Shown here in pieces: positions 1 to 9,056 of a DNA stretch of 64,000 bases. Origin of the DNA: Thiodiazotropha sp040791665 (GTDB lineage: Bacteria; Pseudomonadota; Gammaproteobacteria; Chromatiales; Chromatiaceae). The stretch spans positions 236,139 through 300,138 of the forward strand of contig JBFNNX010000022.1 of assembly GCA_040791665.1 (NCBI GenBank), given 5' to 3'. The notes under the pieces are model-generated. The model was not told the origin of the DNA. It worked only from the letters and a program-made list of their open reading frames with translations, and searched no databases. The translations under genes and the position numbers were made by a program. The first letter of the stretch is position 1. The number at the start of each line of letters is the position of its first letter.

Positions 1-1619
1 CGGTCCTCGATCTGTTGACTAAGCTTTTCCAGCTTTGCCGTAATTTCGTGCTGCATGCGGATATAGCGGTCCAGCATGACGGATTCGTTATCGTGCAGGG
101 TCCGCTCAATCTGTTCGTCACTCATCCTTTGCCGAGGGTATCCGCGCTCAATCAATGCCTGCAGGCTGAACAGCATGATATCGCCAAAGAACTGGCGTTC
201 GAATTCGCCGGATATATCGATGCCCGCATGCCCCTTGTCGATACCTGCCCTGAATTCGGATTCCCCGCTCAGGTCCCGGGTCCGTTTATGCAACAGTGGA
301 AGGTTGGCGGAGACGAAGCGACCGCCCAGTTCGGATTTCATGATTCGTCCCAGTTGCGGTCCGGCCATCCTCAGTTTCAGCGTGGCAAAGGGGATGAAGT
401 AGTCCAGCGCCTGAGGGCTGAGTAGATAGTTGCCGGTGTAGAGCGTGCGTGCCGGCGTGAGCTCCGTTGCGGCTGGTGGGTTTGTATAGAAGTTTTGGCG
501 AGTGAGATGCTCGCCATCGAAAAATCGGTTCAAGAGTTGGGAAAAATCCTTAAAACAGGCCAGCTGGTCGTGCCGGCCTTGAAGCCGGCATTGAAATCGA
601 TAGGTTTCCCTTCCGCCATGAAATCCGAACAGATCCGCCATGTCGTGGTAGGCCGCATCACCGCCTTCTGCGGGCTGCGGTTGGTGAAACTGACAGCCAT
701 GATTGGGTTCAAGTCCGGCGATGTCGGAGACGAATCCCAAGATATCATGTAGAAAATTGCCTGCCATCACCGCGGGTGATACCGGCGGATCACCGACGAC
801 CTTGCCGGTCAATACCAGGGTGTCGGTTGTGCTGAAGATTCGTTCGAGACGATGAAAATAGTTGACTGCATAGACGCCATCCGGGTGGCTGCGAGTGTTG
901 ATCCGGAACTCTTGGTCACTGTCGATGAACCAGATCAATGTGGGTGCTTCGTCGCTGACAAGCTGTTTCACCTTCAGATAGCTGAGATTGCGTGTGATTG
1001 ACGCACCTTTATGGTGGAACGCCTCGACAGGATGGTCGCCGACGATGCTGGTCGGAATCTGCCGCCGAGCGGAGCTCAGACCATCGAGTAGCAGCAGTTG
1101 TTCATCCTGCCCGAAATAGATGGTTTCGAGTCCCTGTCGGGCAAACTGCTGCTGTATCCTCTTGTTCCGGGCCCTGGCGTCTCGGTCCTTGCTGTCATCC
1201 GCAATCAATACCGTTATCTTTTTCCGCTTCCGTTCCGCGAAGCCGCCATAATCGAAGCGTCGGCACAGGGTGTACAGGCTGTCCAAACAGCTTTGCAGAT
1301 GCTGGGGCCTGTCTGCGACAGGTATAACGACGATGAATCGGTAGCGGCTGTCGACAGCTTGCCTTGCGATCAGCGACTCCATTTGCAGAAACAGCTGCTG
1401 ATGGAGATCGAGCAGATCCTCGGGGTAGGCGCGCAGCTGCATCTCCTGCTCAAGAAACAGTGTTGCGCGGTCGGTCAGCTCAATAAGGGAGGCTGAATGC
1501 CTGCTCTCCCGGTCTGCGTTCGAGATCTGTCGCCAGCGCTCGGTTGCCGTTTGCAACGAGGGATGGGAACCAAATGTGTTGAAGAACCTTCGCAGCGCTT
1601 GTGATCTGCCTGACGCCAT
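1..1619 (-). CDS. Glycosyltransferase-like protein, cut by the left window edge
   Basis: An uninterrupted minus-strand frame runs from an ATG at 1617-1619 off the left edge, giving at least 539 residues and no stop. About 100 residues in there is a GT-A-like opening (FIVVIPVADRPQHLQSCLDS), followed by an acidic VLIADDSK strand, and later IWFIDSDQEF, which looks like the DxD nucleotide-sugar/metal motif of family 2-type glycosyltransferases. The C-terminal third is helical and rich in charged residues. It lies 24 bp downstream of the thiamine-diphosphate enzyme gene on the same strand, so the two are probably co-transcribed. No membrane segment or signal peptide is evident, which suggests a cytoplasmic enzyme. 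Acceptor and product cannot be told from the sequence. The coding call is firm; the family call rests on the fold-start and DxD-like motifs only. Confidence 0.75.
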   Translation of the reverse strand, partial: MASGRSQALRRFFNTFGSHPSLQTATERWRQISNADRESRHSASLIELTDRATLFLEQEMQLRAYPEDLLDLHQQLFLQMESLIARQAVDSRYRFIVVIPVADRPQHLQSCLDSLYTLCRRFDYGGFAERKRKKITVLIADDSKDRDARARNKRIQQQFARQGLETIYFGQDEQLLLLDGLSSARRQIPTSIVGDHPVEAFHHKGASITRNLSYLKVKQLVSDEAPTLIWFIDSDQEFRINTRSHPDGVYAVNYFHRLERIFSTTDTLVLTGKVVGDPPVSPAVMAGNFLHDILGFVSDIAGLEPNHGCQFHQPQPAEGGDAAYHDMADLFGFHGGRETYRFQCRLQGRHDQLACFKDFSQLLNRFFDGEHLTRQNFYTNPPAATELTPARTLYTGNYLLSPQALDYFIPFATLKLRMAGPQLGRIMKSELGGRFVSANLPLLHKRTRDLSGESEFRAGIDKGHAGIDISGEFERQFFGDIMLFSLQALIERGYPRQRMSDEQIERTLHDNESVMLDRYIRMQHEITAKLEKLSQQIED

Positions 1620-1643
1620 GGTTTATGGATTTCGCAAAGTTGG

Positions 1644-3311
1644 TCAGCGTTTTGAGGAGTAGTTGGGGAAGGCATCCTTGTCGATCGCAATATCGATCAG
1701 ATTGATTGCCTGTCGCAGGTCAAACTGTGCAAATAGATGCTCCAAGTCCTCCGCTGTCGTAACCAGTTTGTAGTTTATGCCGAACGATCGGGCGAGATGG
1801 CCATAGTCGGGATTGACGAAGTCGCAGTTGATGAAACGCTGTTGGTAGAGTTGATGCTGGTTTTTACGAATCAGTCCCATGGTGCCGTTATTGAACAATA
1901 CGATATTCAGCGGTAACCGGTAGTTGACGGCGGTCATGATCTCCATGCAACACATCTGAAATCCGCCGTCGCCGAGGATGGCGAAGGTGGGCTTCTGCCG
2001 GGTGAATTGCGCGCCGATCGCGGCGGGAATGGCATGGCCAAGAGATGAGATGCCTGAGTTGGGAAAGTACTGGTTGCTGCTGGAGACCTCGTAAAAGTTC
2101 TGGGCGAAGATGATATTGTCATCGAAAACCCGTATCTGTTGCGGAAAGTGTGCGGCCAGCTTGCCAAAGAACGCCTCTGCGAGGGAAAAACCCGATTTGA
2201 ATATGGTGTAGTCGCCATCGGCGGATGATTTGAGGTCGGTAATCCTGTTCTCGGTTTCAGCGATGCTACGCTCTTTTTGGCTGTTCTCTCTCAACCTCTC
2301 CAGGAGTGCATTGATCACTTCCCCGATATCGCCGCAAATGGCCAGTTCGGTATCGAATACTTTTTCCAGTTGATGGGGATCGTAGTCAATCTGGATGATT
2401 TTTCGTTCCCTCAGCAGGGAGTGATCCCAAAGATAACTTGTACGCTCATTGAAACCTGCACCGAGGATGATCAACAGATCCGATTTCTCCACGATGAACT
2501 TATAGGCATTGCCGCTTGATGTGACACCCAGACTGCCGAGGGAGAGCGGGGAGTCTTCACTCACAACACCCTTGCCCTTGAGACTCGATGCGACCGGGAT
2601 CTGCAACATCTGGCTAAGTGCATTGATGGATGCCCTGGCGCCCGAGCGGATAGCCCCATAGCCGGCGACAATCACCGGTTGGCTGGCTTCCTGGAGCAGG
2701 CTGTGGAGTCGGTCCAATTTTGTTTCATCAACAGGGCTGTATATCGGGTCTTGCTTGACGGTCAGATCGTCAAGCAGCGCCTCTTCGATCAGTTCACTCT
2801 GTACATTGAATGGGATGCTGAGCAATACCGGCCCCGGATTGGGAGCGAGCAGCGCCTTGCCCGCCTGAATCAAGACTTGCGGCAGATAGTCGGTTCTCTC
2901 TATCGTTCTACTGTATCGGGTGATATGTTTGAACAGCGCGGCCTGGTTGAAACTGCCGCCTTCGCCGGAGCTCTCCTGCAGACCTCCTTTGCCGAAGATA
3001 TAGGTAGGCGCCTCGCCGGTGATTGCAATAACCGGTTGTTTATCCGCGTAGGCGTTGGCGATACCGGTGATTAGATTGGTGGCGCCCGGCCCCGCGGTTG
3101 CGATACAGGCAGCGACCTTTGCCGATGCCTTTGCATAGCCCCCCGCCATGAAAGCCGCCCCCTGCTCGTGCTTGGTCAGTATGGCCTGAATAGTCGAATC
3201 GTAGAGGGCATCGTAGATCGGCAGGACGTGAGCGCCCGGCATACCGAAAATGGTGTCCACACCCAGGCGTTCAAGGTATCTGACGATAAATTCACTGACT
3301 TTTATCTTCAT
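1644..3311 (-). CDS. Thiamine-diphosphate-dependent enzyme, acetolactate synthase-like
   Basis: A 555-residue member of the acetolactate synthase / benzoylformate decarboxylase family. It has the N-terminal pyrimidine-binding domain with the VDTIFGMPGAHVLPIYDAL segment and the catalytic glutamate in KHEQGAAFMAGGYA (about residue 49). A central Rossmann domain follows (about 190-340), then the C-terminal pyrophosphate-binding domain with the GDGGFQ...NNGTMG thiamine-diphosphate/Mg motif. The length fits catalytic subunits of this family (about 550-590). No ilvN-type regulatory subunit and no ilvC lies nearby; instead a glycosyltransferase gene follows 24 bp downstream. A specialised role (for example in making an unusual sugar or acyl unit) is therefore as likely as branched-chain amino acid synthesis. 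Start chosen at the ATG at 3309-3311. Family certain, substrate unknown. Confidence 0.85.
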   Translation of the reverse strand: MKIKVSEFIVRYLERLGVDTIFGMPGAHVLPIYDALYDSTIQAILTKHEQGAAFMAGGYAKASAKVAACIATAGPGATNLITGIANAYADKQPVIAITGEAPTYIFGKGGLQESSGEGGSFNQAALFKHITRYSRTIERTDYLPQVLIQAGKALLAPNPGPVLLSIPFNVQSELIEEALLDDLTVKQDPIYSPVDETKLDRLHSLLQEASQPVIVAGYGAIRSGARASINALSQMLQIPVASSLKGKGVVSEDSPLSLGSLGVTSSGNAYKFIVEKSDLLIILGAGFNERTSYLWDHSLLRERKIIQIDYDPHQLEKVFDTELAICGDIGEVINALLERLRENSQKERSIAETENRITDLKSSADGDYTIFKSGFSLAEAFFGKLAAHFPQQIRVFDDNIIFAQNFYEVSSSNQYFPNSGISSLGHAIPAAIGAQFTRQKPTFAILGDGGFQMCCMEIMTAVNYRLPLNIVLFNNGTMGLIRKNQHQLYQQRFINCDFVNPDYGHLARSFGINYKLVTTAEDLEHLFAQFDLRQAINLIDIAIDKDAFPNYSSKR

Positions 3312-3542
3312 GAAACTGCTTTAACTTAACAGGCATATTGCAGAAGGAACTGACCTGCAATGTGCTTCCGGGTCTCTCCGCACGGCGGTGCGTCAATCCT
3401 TGTTTCATCCCGCCAACGTGTCTGCCGTGACAGGGGGTTGTGTTTATTGAGACGCAAGGGGGAAGAGGATAGCTAGATTCCAAATCAATGTCATCCCGCT
3501 GTCTGTCGGGCGTTTTATCGGCCCTGGGGGGGAGTGAGAGAT

Positions 3543-4739
3543 TCAGCGGCCGCCGATGCCGGAGAATGCGAGACGGCTTTCCCGGCCCATGGCCGGGGTT
3601 TTTGGCACCAGCAGGGAGAGTGCGAATGATACAGCCGCCATGGCAGCGCCCGCGTAGAAGACAAGCGCGGGGGAACTCAGCCAGATAATGCCGAATAGAG
3701 CGGGGATGACCACCGCAGCAATGTGGTTGATGGAGAAGCTGACGCCGGCACTAGAGGCGATATCCTCGGGTGCGGCTATCTTCTGGAAATAGGTCTTCAG
3801 AGCGATGGCCATGGCGAAAAAGAGGTGATCGATGATATAGAGTGCGGCGGCGATCCAGGCGGTCTCCACGATGGCGTAACCGCAAAACACCAGAATCAAA
3901 CCGGCGTATTCGATCAGCAGCGCCCGGTGTTCGCCGATCCGGCCTATCAATCGGCCTATGCGCGGTGCCAGGAAGATATTGATGGTGGCGTTGATCAAAA
4001 ACAGTATGGCGATCTGAGAGATGCTGTAGCCAAACTTCTCCACCATCAGAAAGCCGGCAAATACGACAAATATCTGCCGTCGAGCACCCGACATGAAGGT
4101 AAGGGTGTAGTAGAGCCAGTAGCGTTTGCGAAACACCATGTGTTTGTGCTGCTCTGTCTTCTGCGGGAAGAGCGGGAAACCCAACCAGGCAATCGATGCG
4201 ATCACCAGGGTAAGCCCTCCCATAATCAGATAGATCCACCGGTAGTCGAGACCCAGTAGATCGTCAAACATCCAGATTAGGCCGAAGGTGACGAGAGAGG
4301 CAAATGAACCTGCGGCGATCAGGCGTCCAAGGGTCTCTGCGGAATGCGATTTATCGATCCACTGCAGCGCGAGGGAGGTCTGCAGGGTCTCGTAGTAGTG
4401 AAAGCCGATGGACATAATGACAGTGGTGATATAGAGGCCGATCACCGATGGGAAGAACCCGGTGAGAGCGGTGCCGACACCCAGCAGGGCGAGCGAGATA
4501 TAGGCCAGCCGTTGTTCGCGGATCAGCAACAGCAGAAATACCACGGCAAAGGCCAGGAAACCGGGTATTTCACGCAGGCTCTGGAGGATGCCCATCTCCT
4601 GTCCGCTGAATGCTGCGCGTTCGATGGCAAAGTTATTCAGCAGGGTCTGCCAGGCCGCGAAGCTGAGAGGTACAGCGACAGCCATCAGCAGCAGCAGGAA
4701 CTCCGGGCGGTGCAGTCTTGATAGTGTCAATTTGGCCAT
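3543..4739 (-). CDS. MFS transporter, NimT-like
   Basis: A 398-residue, very hydrophobic protein with about twelve membrane segments and the loop basic residues typical of major facilitator superfamily carriers. It would sit in the inner membrane and export or take up a small molecule. The same frame is open upstream to 5030, but that extension lies inside the divergent AraC regulator gene and reads as charged, non-membrane sequence. The ATG at 4737-4739 is therefore chosen; it leaves a 45-bp intergenic space before the regulator. The divergent AraC/MFS arrangement resembles E. coli nimR-nimT (2-nitroimidazole efflux), and the adjacent regulator is of the NimR type. Export of a toxic compound under control of that regulator is the likely job, but the substrate is unproven. 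Confidence 0.8.
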   Translation of the reverse strand: MAKLTLSRLHRPEFLLLLMAVAVPLSFAAWQTLLNNFAIERAAFSGQEMGILQSLREIPGFLAFAVVFLLLLIREQRLAYISLALLGVGTALTGFFPSVIGLYITTVIMSIGFHYYETLQTSLALQWIDKSHSAETLGRLIAAGSFASLVTFGLIWMFDDLLGLDYRWIYLIMGGLTLVIASIAWLGFPLFPQKTEQHKHMVFRKRYWLYYTLTFMSGARRQIFVVFAGFLMVEKFGYSISQIAILFLINATINIFLAPRIGRLIGRIGEHRALLIEYAGLILVFCGYAIVETAWIAAALYIIDHLFFAMAIALKTYFQKIAAPEDIASSAGVSFSINHIAAVVIPALFGIIWLSSPALVFYAGAAMAAVSFALSLLVPKTPAMGRESRLAFSGIGGR

Positions 4740-4784
4740 GGATACAATTATGGGCCGTATTTTGTTTGGCGTAATAGCTATAAT

Positions 4785-5615
4785 ATGACAATGAATATCG
4801 AAAAAAAGACAGTTGACCCCTCCACCCATGTGGGTCATGTCATCGATCCGCAGCGGCCCGTGCTCTCGGTTTCGATGGAGAGGCGCGGGGCCGAACTGGT
4901 GACGCGGCATGCCCACCTGCGAGGTCAGCTGTTGTATGCCATCCGGGGTGTGATGAGGACGACCACCGACAAGGGGGCTTGGCTGGTCCCGCCGGCTCAG
5001 GCGGTCTGGATACCGCCTGGCATGATGCACGAGGTGGAGATGACCCAGCCGGTATCATTCCGTTCGATCTACATCGATCCCGCCTATATCGATGGCCTGC
5101 CCGGCAGCTGTTGCGTGCTGCGCGTGACACCGCTGTTGCGGGCCATGATCTTGGAGGCGAGCCGGATCGGCAATGAATACGCAAAGGGTGGTGCCGAGTG
5201 GAGATTGATGGTGGTGATTGTGGATCAGCTGCAAAAAATCGAGCAGTTTCCCTTCCATCTTCCTTTTTCCGACGAACCGAGAATCCGCAGGATTATCGAT
5301 ACCCTGGCGGCAAATCCAGCGGATGACCAGACCCTGGCGGAGTGGGCGACACACGCCGGTGCCAGTGAACGCACGCTCGGGCGGCTTTTTCTCAAGCATC
5401 TGGGGATGAGTTTTGGCAGCTGGCGTCGCCGACTGCGCCTGCTGGAAGCCATGAACAGATTGGCAGACGGCGCGGCTGTGAACGAGGTCGCATTCGAGTT
5501 GGGGTATGCGAGTCCGAGTGCATTCATTGCCATGTTCCGCGAAAGCCTGGGTGAGCCGCCGGCCCGCTTTTTCAATGAGTCCAATCGCAATTGGGTTGCC
5601 GATGCCCGGAAGTAG
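4785..5615 (+). CDS. AraC-family transcriptional regulator, NimR-like
   Basis: 276 residues. The N-terminal cupin-like sensing domain contains HLRGQLLYA and a VWIPPGMMHEV segment, both characteristic of the NimR (YeaM) subgroup. The C-terminal ~100 residues form the two helix-turn-helix AraC DNA-binding domain (ADGAAVNEVAFELGYASPSA, then FRESLGEPPARFF). It is transcribed divergently from the MFS transporter across 45 bp, so it most likely controls that gene and perhaps itself. A TATAAT hexamer at 4779-4784 directly abuts the ATG at 4785. If it is a genuine -10 element the message would start inside or very near the coding region, so a downstream start (ATG 4791 or later) cannot be excluded. 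Confidence 0.82.
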   Translation: MTMNIEKKTVDPSTHVGHVIDPQRPVLSVSMERRGAELVTRHAHLRGQLLYAIRGVMRTTTDKGAWLVPPAQAVWIPPGMMHEVEMTQPVSFRSIYIDPAYIDGLPGSCCVLRVTPLLRAMILEASRIGNEYAKGGAEWRLMVVIVDQLQKIEQFPFHLPFSDEPRIRRIIDTLAANPADDQTLAEWATHAGASERTLGRLFLKHLGMSFGSWRRRLRLLEAMNRLADGAAVNEVAFELGYASPSAFIAMFRESLGEPPARFFNESNRNWVADARK

Positions 5616-5719
5616 AGGCGCAAAACGCCTTGCAGAGTTGGCTTTAAGGGATGCATCGTTTATTATCTGCTTCCATTTTTCCGGTCAAAGACCAATTTCG
5701 CCCCCCGTGGAGAGCATCA

Positions 5720-5992
5720 ATGGCACGTGTCACAGTTGAAGATTGCATGGACTATGTAGACAACCGTTTTGATCTGGTTCTGCTTGCCACCAAACGGGCG
5801 CGTCAATTGGTCAATGGAGTGGAGCCGCTGCTTCCCTGGGAGAACGACAAACCGACAGTGATGGCCTTGCGCGAAATAGCTGAGGGTTTGATCTCGGAAC
5901 AGGACATGCAGAGGCGGGAAGCTGAGGATGAGATGGTGGTGGACGAGGAGATGATGGATATCGACATCACCCCGATGGAACCCGGTAAATAG
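5720..5992 (+). CDS. rpoZ: DNA-directed RNA polymerase omega subunit
   Basis: 90 residues starting MARVTVEDCMDYVDNRFDLV, the hallmark N-terminus of RpoZ, followed by LATKRARQL and a long acidic C-terminal tail. The start is fixed by this motif; the frame is open a further 23 codons upstream but those residues are unlike the family. GGAGAG at 5709-5714 serves as ribosome binding site. Omega helps assemble and stabilise RNA polymerase by clamping the beta-prime subunit and in gammaproteobacteria forms part of a ppGpp binding site. It precedes spoT, the usual order, but the gmk gene that normally lies just upstream is absent; the AraC regulator is there instead. Confidence 0.95.
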   Translation: MARVTVEDCMDYVDNRFDLVLLATKRARQLVNGVEPLLPWENDKPTVMALREIAEGLISEQDMQRREAEDEMVVDEEMMDIDITPMEPGK

Positions 5993-6028
5993 ATCCACCG
6001 TATCTCCCACCATTACGCATTCCCTGTT

Positions 6029-6060
6029 CGACAGCCGCAAGCCGCCAGTTACGGCTGTCG
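6029..6060. other. Hairpin in the rpoZ-spoT spacer
   Basis: Perfect 9-bp inverted repeat CGACAGCCG (6029-6037) / CGGCTGTCG (6052-6060) with a 14-nt loop, 37 bp after the rpoZ stop. No T-run follows, so it is not a canonical intrinsic terminator. It may protect the rpoZ transcript end or attenuate read-through into spoT. The rest of the 266-bp spacer shows no further recognisable element. Confidence 0.45.
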
Positions 6061-6258
6061 CCGCGACAATATCATCACTTGCAACACAAGGCTGAAAAGG
6101 CTCAGAATTTCCCCTATTCCTTGGTCTATTCTTGACCCATTCGGGCTGTTGAGGGAAGCTGCATTTCGATCACTATGACAAACCCCGGTTTCTGGCCAAT
6201 CCGACAGTTATGACAGGCTGATCTTACCGAGTGGGCAAAAGTGGCGTTGGAGAGGTGA

Positions 6259-8430
6259 ATGAACAATCCCTTAGGCAATCTGGACGATGATCAGGAGACC
6301 CCGCGTTTCCTGATCAGCGACCTGTGCGCCTATCTCGAGTCCTACCTTTCGGCGGAACATATTCGCGAGGTCTACAGGGCCTATCTGTTCGGCGCCGAAG
6401 CCCACGTGGGACAGCACCGCAAGACCGGAGAGCCCTATATCTATCATCCTGTGGCAGTGGCGCGCATTCTGGCTGACATGCGTATGGACTATAAGTGCCT
6501 GATGGCGGCTATCCTGCATGACGTCATTGAGGATACGCCCACCGCCAAGGAGCAGCTCGCCGATACCTTTGACAGCGAGATCGCGGAGTTGGTCGATGGT
6601 GTGAGCAAACTCTCCAAGATCGACTTCAACTCTCAGGCGGAGGCTCAGGCCGCCAGTTTGCGCAAGATGCTGTTGGCCATGACCAAGGATATCCGGGTGA
6701 TTCTGATCAAGCTTGCCGACCGCCTGCACAACATGCGGACCCTTGGGGTGATGAAACCGGAAAAATCCCGGCGAATCGCCAAAGAGACCCTGGATATCTT
6801 CGCTCCCATCGCCAATCGGCTGGGTATCAACAGCATGCGTCTGGAGTTGGAGGAGCTGGGCTTTGCTGCTTACTGGCCGATGCGCTACCGGGCCTTGAAG
6901 AGCGCCGTAACCGATGCCAGGGGTCACCATCGCGAGCTGGTGGAGAATGTGGAATCAGCCATTCGCTCCCGAATCGAACAGGAAGAGATGGTGGGGCAGG
7001 TATTCGGACGCCAGAAACATCTCTACAGCATCTATAAAAAGATGTTGAAGAAAAAGCTGAGCTTTTCAGAGGTGGTTGACGTATTCGCCTTTCGTATCGT
7101 GGTCGATGCGGTCGATACCTGCTACCGCGTGCTGGGTGTGGTGCACAATCTCTATAAGCCGATGCCCGGGCGTTTCAAGGACTATATCGCAATACCCAAG
7201 GCAAATGGCTACCAGTCACTGCATACCGTGCTGTTCGGTCCGCAGGGTATTCCCATCGAGATTCAGATCCGCACCGAGGAGATGGATAAACTGGCCGAAT
7301 CGGGCATCGCGGCGCACTGGATGTACAAGACCGGTGAGGCGAGTGGCCAATGGGTCAAGTCCCGGGCCTCGGACTGGCTGCAGAATCTGCTGGAGATGCA
7401 GCAGGGCGTGGGCGATTCGGTGGAGTTTCTCGAGCACGTCAAGGTCGATCTGTTCCCCGACGAGGTCTATGTGTTCACCCCGAGGGGACGGATCATGGTC
7501 CTGCCGAAAGGCGCGACAGTCGTCGATTTTGCCTACAGTGTGCACACGGATGTGGGTAATACCTGTGTTGCCGCACGGGTCGACAGGCGGTTGGTGCCGT
7601 TACGCACCCGTCTGCACAATGGCCAGACAGTGGAGATTATCAACTCCGAAACCGCCGGGCCCAGTCCGGCCTGGCTCAATTTCGTGGTGACCGGAAAGGC
7701 GCGCGCCAACATCCGTTCCTATCTGAAGAATCTCAAGACACAAGAGGCGGTCAGTCTCGGCAGACGCCTGTTGGAGCGCGAACTCGAATTGATTTCGCTC
7801 ACCCTGGATGAAGTGGATCAGCGGACAATCGATCAGATCCTGACCGAATTCCGCCTGGATGAGCTGGACGACCTGTTGGCCGGCATTGCGCTGGGAGACC
7901 ATATGCCGATGCTGCTGGCCCGTAGATTGGCGGGAGAGGACCTGACACCGCCGGTGAACGAATCCGTTCTGCAGCAGGAGGTGCCCGCAGGCTCGCTGGC
8001 GATCAAAGGGACAGAAGGGATGGTGGTGAATTTCGCCAAATGTTGTCGACCCATTCCGGATGATGCCATTGTCGGTGTCTTCAATCCCGGCAAGGGCATT
8101 GTGATACATCGTCAGGGTTGCCCGAATCTCGGTGATTACAAGAAGCACGGCCACAAATGGATCGAGGCAGAGTGGGAATCGGATGTGGAAGGGGAGTTCG
8201 CCACCATGATTCGTGTCGAATCGGGCAATCAAAGGGGTGTCCTGGCATCCGTTGCCTCGGTTATCTCTCAACAGGGTTCGAATATCGAGCATGTGGGCTC
8301 TGAAGAGCGGGATGGACTGTCATCCACTCTAGTCTTCGTCATTACCGTGAAGAATCGACAGCATCTGGCGAAAATTCTGCGTCATGTGCGTTCCCTGCCT
8401 TCGATTATGCGCATTAACAGAGTGAAATAA
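6259..8430 (+). CDS. spoT: Bifunctional (p)ppGpp synthetase/hydrolase
   Basis: 723 residues with full RelA/SpoT (Rsh) architecture. The N-terminal HD hydrolase domain is intact: His63, His87-Asp88 and Glu91-Asp92 are in place, so ppGpp hydrolysis is expected. The synthetase domain (about 250-370) carries FKDYIAIPKANGYQSLHT. A TGS domain (VYVFTPRGRIMVLPKGATV) is at about 405-465, a conserved-cysteine region (FAKCCRPIPDD) at about 595, and a C-terminal ACT domain ends in LPSIMRINRVK. The protein sets the alarmone level during starvation. The ribosome binding site GGAGAGG lies just before the ATG at 6259. rpoZ upstream and ridA downstream give the conserved gammaproteobacterial neighbourhood. 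Confidence 0.96.
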   Translation: MNNPLGNLDDDQETPRFLISDLCAYLESYLSAEHIREVYRAYLFGAEAHVGQHRKTGEPYIYHPVAVARILADMRMDYKCLMAAILHDVIEDTPTAKEQLADTFDSEIAELVDGVSKLSKIDFNSQAEAQAASLRKMLLAMTKDIRVILIKLADRLHNMRTLGVMKPEKSRRIAKETLDIFAPIANRLGINSMRLELEELGFAAYWPMRYRALKSAVTDARGHHRELVENVESAIRSRIEQEEMVGQVFGRQKHLYSIYKKMLKKKLSFSEVVDVFAFRIVVDAVDTCYRVLGVVHNLYKPMPGRFKDYIAIPKANGYQSLHTVLFGPQGIPIEIQIRTEEMDKLAESGIAAHWMYKTGEASGQWVKSRASDWLQNLLEMQQGVGDSVEFLEHVKVDLFPDEVYVFTPRGRIMVLPKGATVVDFAYSVHTDVGNTCVAARVDRRLVPLRTRLHNGQTVEIINSETAGPSPAWLNFVVTGKARANIRSYLKNLKTQEAVSLGRRLLERELELISLTLDEVDQRTIDQILTEFRLDELDDLLAGIALGDHMPMLLARRLAGEDLTPPVNESVLQQEVPAGSLAIKGTEGMVVNFAKCCRPIPDDAIVGVFNPGKGIVIHRQGCPNLGDYKKHGHKWIEAEWESDVEGEFATMIRVESGNQRGVLASVASVISQQGSNIEHVGSEERDGLSSTLVFVITVKNRQHLAKILRHVRSLPSIMRINRVK

Positions 8431-8437
8431 TAATAAT

Positions 8438-8543
8438 GAATGTTGAATTTTGAATTATTCTTGTGTTCGCATTGCCCACACTTTTTTAAGCACGATTTTA
8501 GATGTGTGCGAAGCACACGCAATCAATTCAAAATGCAACATTC
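8438..8543. repeat. MITE-like inverted-repeat element between spoT and ridA
   Basis: A 19-bp left arm (GAATGTTGAATTTTGAATT, 8438-8456) is matched by an inverted right arm at 8525-8543 with one mismatch. Inside lies a second perfect hairpin GTGTGC-GAA-GCACAC at 8504-8518. A further AT-rich stretch (TTCAATATTCAAAATT) extends beyond the right arm. The element is about 106 bp, non-coding and very AT-rich at the ends compared with its neighbours. It fits a miniature inverted-repeat element or REP-like unit; no target-site duplication is evident. Confidence 0.6.
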
Positions 8544-8576
8544 AATATTCAAAATTAACAAACAGAGGTGTTAAAC

Positions 8577-8960
8577 ATGAGCCGTGAAATCATCCGCACA
8601 GATCAGGCTCCGCAGGCCATAGGAACCTACTCCCAGGGGGTCAAGGTCGGCGGTACGGTCTATCTTTCCGGTCAGATACCCCTGGTACCCGAGACCATGG
8701 AGATGGTGGAAGGCGATATCGAACAACAGATCCGTCGTGTTTTCGAAAATCTGCAGGCTGTCGCCAGGGCTGCAGGCGGCAGCCTCGCCGATGTCGTGAA
8801 ACTGAATGTCTTTCTTACCGACCTGGAACATTTTCCTGTGGTCAATCGGGTGATGGCGGATTACTTTTCGGAACCCTATCCGGCCAGGGCCGCAATCGGG
8901 GTGGCGGCCTTACCCAAGGGTGCGGCTGTGGAAATGGATGCCATAATAGAGTTTGAATGA
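8577..8960 (+). CDS. ridA: RidA family enamine/imine deaminase
   Basis: 127 residues of the YjgF/YER057c/UK114 family: IGTYSQGVKVGGTVYLSGQIP at the N-terminus, the conserved arginine in YPARAAIGVAALPKGAAVEM near the C-terminus, and the closing EMDAIIEFE. RidA trimers hydrolyse reactive 2-aminoacrylate and other enamine/imine intermediates made by PLP enzymes such as threonine dehydratase. The ATG at 8577 is preferred because GAGGTG (8565-8570) sits at ideal spacing; an in-frame GTG at 8568 lies inside that binding site. The gene follows spoT, as in many gammaproteobacteria, but is separated here by the inverted-repeat element. Confidence 0.93.
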   Translation: MSREIIRTDQAPQAIGTYSQGVKVGGTVYLSGQIPLVPETMEMVEGDIEQQIRRVFENLQAVARAAGGSLADVVKLNVFLTDLEHFPVVNRVMADYFSEPYPARAAIGVAALPKGAAVEMDAIIEFE

Positions 8961-9056
8961 TGAGTCATGGATTTCGCCTATGATTAGCATCATATGGCAG
9001 CGGTTTCTCTGAATTGAACCGCTTGCCGACAGGAGATTACAGCTTAGGCAGATTGA

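Noticed and set aside
4740..5030. N-terminal extension of the MFS gene frame (97 extra codons)
   Set aside because: It runs antisense through the AraC regulator gene, reads as charged non-membrane sequence, and removes the divergent promoter space. The ATG at 4739 gives a normal carrier N-terminus.
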